Assembly (NCBI GenBank): GCA_035265665.1
Contig: DATFOK010000035.1
Location: forward strand, 7,775-71,774
Length of the DNA: 64,000 nt
From: DASUPK01 sp035265665
GTDB lineage: Bacteria; Actinomycetota; Thermoleophilia; Solirubrobacterales; 70-9
Direction: 5' to 3'
The position numbers were made by a program, and so were the translations under genes. The notes beneath the pieces were generated by a model that made no database searches, was not told where the DNA came from, and saw only the letters and a program-made list of their open reading frames with translations. This document shows positions 58,289 to 64,000 of the stretch, piece after piece. Position 1 is the stretch's first letter; every line of letters begins with the position of its first letter.

Positions 58289-59664
58289 CCGTCTCGGCGG
58301 ACGGAGCGAGTGGGGTGGCCGGGGCCCCGCGGCTGGTCTCGCGGCCGGGCGCGCCGGCGAACCTGATCGTCCGCGCGGCCCGCCTCTTCGATCCGCGAAC
58401 CGGGCTCGATGTGACCCGGGACCTGGTCATTCGCGACGGTGAGATTGCGGAGCTGGCCGAGCCTGGGGGCGCCCCGGAGATCGAGGGCGCGGAGGCGGTG
58501 GACGGCGAGGGCCTGCTCGCGCTCCCCGCCTTCGTCGACCCCCATGTTCACCTCCGCATACCCGGCCAGGAGCACAAGGAGGACCTCGAGACGGGTACCC
58601 GCTCGGCTGCCGCGGGCGGCTACTGCGCGGTGATCGCGATGGCGAACACGTCGCCGCCCGTGGACTCCGCCGCCGTCCTCGGGTCGGTCCGGGAGCGCGC
58701 CGAGCGCGAGGCCTCGATCCCGATCGGCTTCGTCGCGAACGTGACCCGGGAGATGGTGGGCACGGAACTCACCGAGATGGCGGAGCTCCGCGATGCCGGT
58801 GCGATCGGGTTCTCGGATGACGGGCTGCCGATCGCCAACGCCCGGGTCCTGCGCAGGGCGCTCCAGTATCAGCGGCTGGCCGGCGGCCTGATCGCACTGC
58901 ACGAGGAGGATCCCGACCTTTCAGCCGGCGGCGTGATGCACGAGGGCGAGGTTTCCGCCGCTCTCGGGATGGCCGGCGTTCCGTCAGTCTCGGAGTCGAC
59001 GATGATCGCCCGGGACTGCTCACTCGCCCTCTACGAGGACGCGCCGATCCACGTACAACACCTCTCGGCTCGAGCGTCGGTCGAGGAGGTCGCCCGTGCC
59101 AAGGCCGCCGGAGTCCGGATCACCTGCGAGGCGACCCCGCACCATCTGACGCTCACCGACGAGGCGGTCCGCAGCCTCGACGCCCGCTTCAAGATGAACC
59201 CACCGTTGCGGAGTGAGGATGACCGTCAGGCGCTGATCGACGGCCTGCGCGACGGCACCATTGACTGCGTCGCCACCGATCACGCTCCGCATGCCGCCGA
59301 GGAGAAGGAGGTTCCCTTCGAGGAGGCGGCCTGGGGCGTGACCGGGCTGGAGACGGCCTTCGCGGCGCTCTACACCGATCTGGTCCTGCCTGGCGTCCTG
59401 CCGCTGGAGATCCTGGTCGCGCGGATGACTTGCGGCGGGGAGCCCTTCGGGATCGACGCTCCTCGCCTCGAAGTGGGGGCGGCGGCGAACATCACGCTGA
59501 TCGACCCCGAGCTGAGCTGGACAGTGGGGGAGGAGGGCTACGAGAGCCGCTCCTACAACAACTGCTTCGCCGACCGCGAGCTCACTGGCCGCGTGCTGAT
59601 GACCGTCGCCGCCGGGCAGGTCGCCTTCCGGCAGCGGTCCTTCGCGCTGGGGGTGGCCTCGTGA
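58285..59664 (+). CDS. pyrC: Dihydroorotase PyrC (class I)
   Basis: 459 residues. The metal-binding HxH is in FVDPHVHLRIPGQEHKED, the later ligands in ITCEATPHHLTLTDEAV and CVATDHAPHAAEEKEVPFEE, and IHVQHLSARASVEEVARAKA contains a further His. Third step of UMP synthesis. A 25-residue extension precedes the normal start; ATG 58285 couples it to pyrB (ATGA). Confidence 0.95.
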   Translation: MTVSADGASGVAGAPRLVSRPGAPANLIVRAARLFDPRTGLDVTRDLVIRDGEIAELAEPGGAPEIEGAEAVDGEGLLALPAFVDPHVHLRIPGQEHKEDLETGTRSAAAGGYCAVIAMANTSPPVDSAAVLGSVRERAEREASIPIGFVANVTREMVGTELTEMAELRDAGAIGFSDDGLPIANARVLRRALQYQRLAGGLIALHEEDPDLSAGGVMHEGEVSAALGMAGVPSVSESTMIARDCSLALYEDAPIHVQHLSARASVEEVARAKAAGVRITCEATPHHLTLTDEAVRSLDARFKMNPPLRSEDDRQALIDGLRDGTIDCVATDHAPHAAEEKEVPFEEAAWGVTGLETAFAALYTDLVLPGVLPLEILVARMTCGGEPFGIDAPRLEVGAAANITLIDPELSWTVGEEGYESRSYNNCFADRELTGRVLMTVAAGQVAFRQRSFALGVAS

Positions 59665-60248
59665 GGGGCGGAAAGCTCGATCCGGAGCGGACGACGCTCA
59701 TTGTGGTCGACGTCCAGGAGGCCTTCCGAAAGGCCATTCCCGACTTCGACCGAGTTGCGCAGGCCACCGCGACCCTGATCGAGGGGGCCCGCATCATTGG
59801 GGTGCCGGTAGTCGCGACGGAGCAGTACCCGCAGGGGCTTGGGGAGACCGTTCCGGAGGTGGCCGGGCACTTGCCCGCAGAAACCGAGCCGCTCGAGAAG
59901 GTCTGCTTCTCGGCAACCGACGCCGAGGGCTTCGACCTCGACGGCCGCGACCAGGCCCTCGTCTGCGGGATCGAGACGCACGTGTGCGTCAACCAGACCA
60001 CGCTCGCTCTACTCGACTCGGGGGTCGAGGTGCAGGTCGCCGAGGACGCCGTCGGCTCACGATTCGATCAGAACAAACGGGTCGGGCTGCACAAGATGGA
60101 GCGGGCCGGCGCCGTGATGACCAGCGTCGAGACGGCCCTCTTCGAGCTGCTCGGCCGCGCCGGCACCGATGAGTTCAAGCGGATCCAGAAGCTGGTCCTC
60201 GATTACGCCCCGAATCCCGGGGTGGACGCGAAGGAGCCGGTCGGGTGA
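59661..60248 (+). CDS. Isochorismatase-family cysteine hydrolase within the pyrimidine operon
   Basis: 195 residues. The catalytic triad of the family is visible: Asp in TTLIVVDVQEAFRKAIPDFD, Lys in EPLEKVCFSATDAEG, and Cys in CGIETHVCVNQTTLALLDSG. GTG 59661 overlaps the pyrC stop (GTGA) and its stop overlaps the carA GTG, so it is fully built into the operon. It may hydrolyse a pyrimidine-related amide such as a carbamoyl or ureido compound, but this is only inferred from position. Confidence 0.88.
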   Translation: MRGGKLDPERTTLIVVDVQEAFRKAIPDFDRVAQATATLIEGARIIGVPVVATEQYPQGLGETVPEVAGHLPAETEPLEKVCFSATDAEGFDLDGRDQALVCGIETHVCVNQTTLALLDSGVEVQVAEDAVGSRFDQNKRVGLHKMERAGAVMTSVETALFELLGRAGTDEFKRIQKLVLDYAPNPGVDAKEPVG

Positions 60249-61357
60249 GTGGATACGTCCTGCTCGAGGACGGCACCCGCTTCGAGGGGGATCTGCTGGG
60301 CTCGGGCGGTGAGGTCAGCGGCGAGGTCGTCTTCAACACCTCGATGACCGGCTACCAGGAGGCGGTCACAGACCCCTCTTACGCGGGCCAGATCATCACC
60401 TTCACCTATCCGCTGGTCGGCAACTACGGCGTCTCCACCGAGGCGATGGAGTCCGAGCGCATCCAGGCTCGGGGCGTGATCATGCGGGAGGGGAAGAACG
60501 GCGAGGACGCGGCCACGGCCGAGGGCGGCTGGCTCGATTGGCTGCGCGACCACGGAGTCGCCGCGATCGGCGGCATCGACACCCGCGCGCTGGTCCGCCA
60601 CATCCGCGATCGCGGTGCAATGCGGGGCGGGATCTTCCCGGCGGAGGTCCTAGAGTCCGAGGCGCGAAAGCGGATCGAGGCCGAGCCCTCGATGGAGGGC
60701 GCCGACTTCGCCCGCGACGTCACGCCGGCCGAGCCGGTCGAGATCGGCGGAGACGGCGCGCACATCGTCGGGATTGACACCGGCATCAAGCTCTCGATCA
60801 TTCGCCAGCTGCGCGAACGCGGCTGTCGGATCACCCTCCTGCCCTGCGACAGCACGGCCGAGGAGGTCCTCGCCCGTGAGCCGGACCTGGTGTTCCTCGC
60901 AAACGGGCCGGGTGACCCCGGCGCTCTCGACTACGTCGTCGAGAACGTCCGCGGCGTGATCGGCAAGAAGCCCGTGGTAGGCATCTGCCTCGGCCACCAG
61001 CTCCTCTGCCGGGCGGTCGGCCTAGAGACCTTCAAGCTGCCCTTCGGCCACCGAGGCGCCAACCACCCCGTCAAGGATCTGGAGACGGGGCGGATCGACA
61101 TCACCTCGCAGAATCATGGCTTCGCGGTGCTCGGCCCGGGTGGGGACCGGACGATCGAGGGCGACGAGCCCGTCCGCTGGCAGACTGACTTCGGCGAGGC
61201 CGAGCTCTCTCACCTCAACCTCTACGACAGGACAGTCGAGGGTTTAGTGCTGAAGGACGTCCCGGGCTGCACGGTCCAGTACCACCCCGAGGCCGGCCCA
61301 GGCCCGCATGACGCCCGCTACCTATTCGATCGATTTCTGGAGCTGGCTCGGACGTGA
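60245..61357 (+). CDS. carA: Carbamoyl-phosphate synthase small (glutaminase) subunit CarA
   Basis: 370 residues. The N-terminal domain has YVLLEDGTRFEGDLLGSGGE, VVFNTSMTGYQEAVTDPSY and TFTYPLVGNYGV. The class I glutaminase domain has the nucleophile Cys in VVGICLGHQLLCRAVGLETF, KLPFGHRGANHPV, and the His/Glu pair in VQYHPEAGPGPHD. Provides ammonia to CarB. GTG 60245 overlaps the preceding gene. Confidence 0.96.
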   Translation: MSGYVLLEDGTRFEGDLLGSGGEVSGEVVFNTSMTGYQEAVTDPSYAGQIITFTYPLVGNYGVSTEAMESERIQARGVIMREGKNGEDAATAEGGWLDWLRDHGVAAIGGIDTRALVRHIRDRGAMRGGIFPAEVLESEARKRIEAEPSMEGADFARDVTPAEPVEIGGDGAHIVGIDTGIKLSIIRQLRERGCRITLLPCDSTAEEVLAREPDLVFLANGPGDPGALDYVVENVRGVIGKKPVVGICLGHQLLCRAVGLETFKLPFGHRGANHPVKDLETGRIDITSQNHGFAVLGPGGDRTIEGDEPVRWQTDFGEAELSHLNLYDRTVEGLVLKDVPGCTVQYHPEAGPGPHDARYLFDRFLELART

Positions 61358-61786
61358 CTGCCGCCCAGAGCAATCTTGAAACGGTGCGGGACTGGTACGC
61401 CCGTACGACGGAGCGGTATGAGGGCGGTGGTCTGGAGACGGCGGCAGAGCTGATCCCTGAGGTCTTCGACCCTCACGTCGAGTTCTCGCCATGGCTGGCG
61501 AGAGAGGTTGAGCACCGGACTTACCACGGACACGAGGGGCTTCGCACCTTCTTCCAAGAGCTCCAAGACATGTTGGGGGAGGTCCGATACGCGCCGCCGA
61601 AATTTCATCCTCTGAGTGATGACGTGATCGTCGTGCTGACCCGGCTGGAAGGAGTCGGCCAAGGCAGCGACGTGCCGGTCGGACAGGACCTCGGGCTCGT
61701 GTACGAGTTCAGCGGCGGACTGGTGACGCGACTCACGGCGTTCGGCTCCCACGACGAGGCCATGCGGGCGGCTGAGGAGGTCCAGC

Positions 61787-61794
<8 letters not shown>
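61354..61794 (+). CDS. SnoaL/NTF2-like protein inserted between carA and carB
   Basis: 146 residues: SNLETVRDWYARTTERYEGG, PEVFDPHVEFSPWLAREVEH, RTYHGHEGLRTFFQELQDML, DVIVVLTRLEGVGQGSDVPV and LVTRLTAFGSHDEAMRAAEE. This matches the SnoaL-like fold of the broken gene at 54193-54593. GTG 61354 overlaps the carA TGA (GTGA) and its stop lies inside carB, an eight-base overlap. Its function is unknown; interruption of the carA-carB pair suggests recent insertion with preserved translational coupling. Confidence 0.85.

Positions 61795-64000
<2,206 letters not shown>

Overview
The window is high-GC, densely packed bacterial chromosome with many GTG/TTG starts, ATGA-type overlaps between neighbouring genes, and actinobacterial gene families. 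The gene set (aerobic CO dehydrogenase, PdxS/PdxT, a SecD-SecF fusion, a MoaD-MoaE fusion, a c-di-AMP riboswitch before an NlpC/P60 gene, a PyrR site next to a ribosome binding site) points to an aerobic actinobacterium. The style of the secreted and hypothetical proteins suggests a deep-branching class such as Thermoleophilia. The taxon is an inference; there is no rRNA here to confirm it.

Layout. (1) 1-6813: molybdenum supply. A leftward operon mop-moeA-moaDE-moaC faces a rightward operon of a HTH-TOBE regulator and modABC; moaA converges on modC. (2) 6827-18280: a long leftward operon for form I (Cu-Mo) CO dehydrogenase: coxG, five small single-helix membrane proteins, coxM-coxS-coxL, a VWA protein (CoxE), a free-standing CoxL-like mini-protein, an XdhC-YHS fusion, a MocA-like nucleotidyltransferase, a CoxD ATPase and a second XdhC, followed by moaA. 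A YceI-like gene diverges from coxG. (3) 18896-25386: a sulfite-oxidase-like molybdoenzyme with its reductase, a broken NlpC/P60 gene behind a c-di-AMP riboswitch, a sulfatase, small membrane and lipoproteins, and an RpiR-type regulator. (4) 25623-32652: pdxST, an M29 aminopeptidase, a secreted P-domain protein, YebC, ruvCAB and a zinc-ribbon PAS protein. (5) 32730-43564: secDF, a decayed AbiEi-DUF559 gene with a large palindrome at its start, a metallophosphoesterase, recJ, rel and a cupredoxin. (6) 43557-49770: two HIT proteins, a lipid-kinase-like protein, an MBL hydrolase, a phosphohexomutase and CorA. (7) 49940-54174: a SAM-I riboswitch with terminator controlling a threonine-synthase-like gene and a ubiquitin-like sulfur carrier, then a secreted GH31 enzyme. 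(8) 54193-64000: a frameshifted SnoaL gene, tRNA-Arg(CCG), RNase Z, an alpha/beta hydrolase, and a pyrimidine operon pyrR-pyrB-pyrC-(isochorismatase)-carA-(SnoaL)-carB that runs off the right edge.

How it works together. The first 18 kb look like a self-contained CO-oxidation island: molybdate uptake, molybdopterin synthesis, probable cytosine dinucleotide attachment, CuSMo-cluster maturation, the three CODH subunits and a CoxG protein that may pass electrons to membrane quinone. The least explained part is the set of five small membrane proteins between coxG and coxM. The second most interesting unit is the SAM-riboswitch-controlled pair at 50131-51683, whose regulation fits methionine/homocysteine synthesis better than threonine synthesis. 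At least four genes here are broken (NlpC/P60, AbiEi-DUF559, SnoaL, and a terpenoid-fold remnant).
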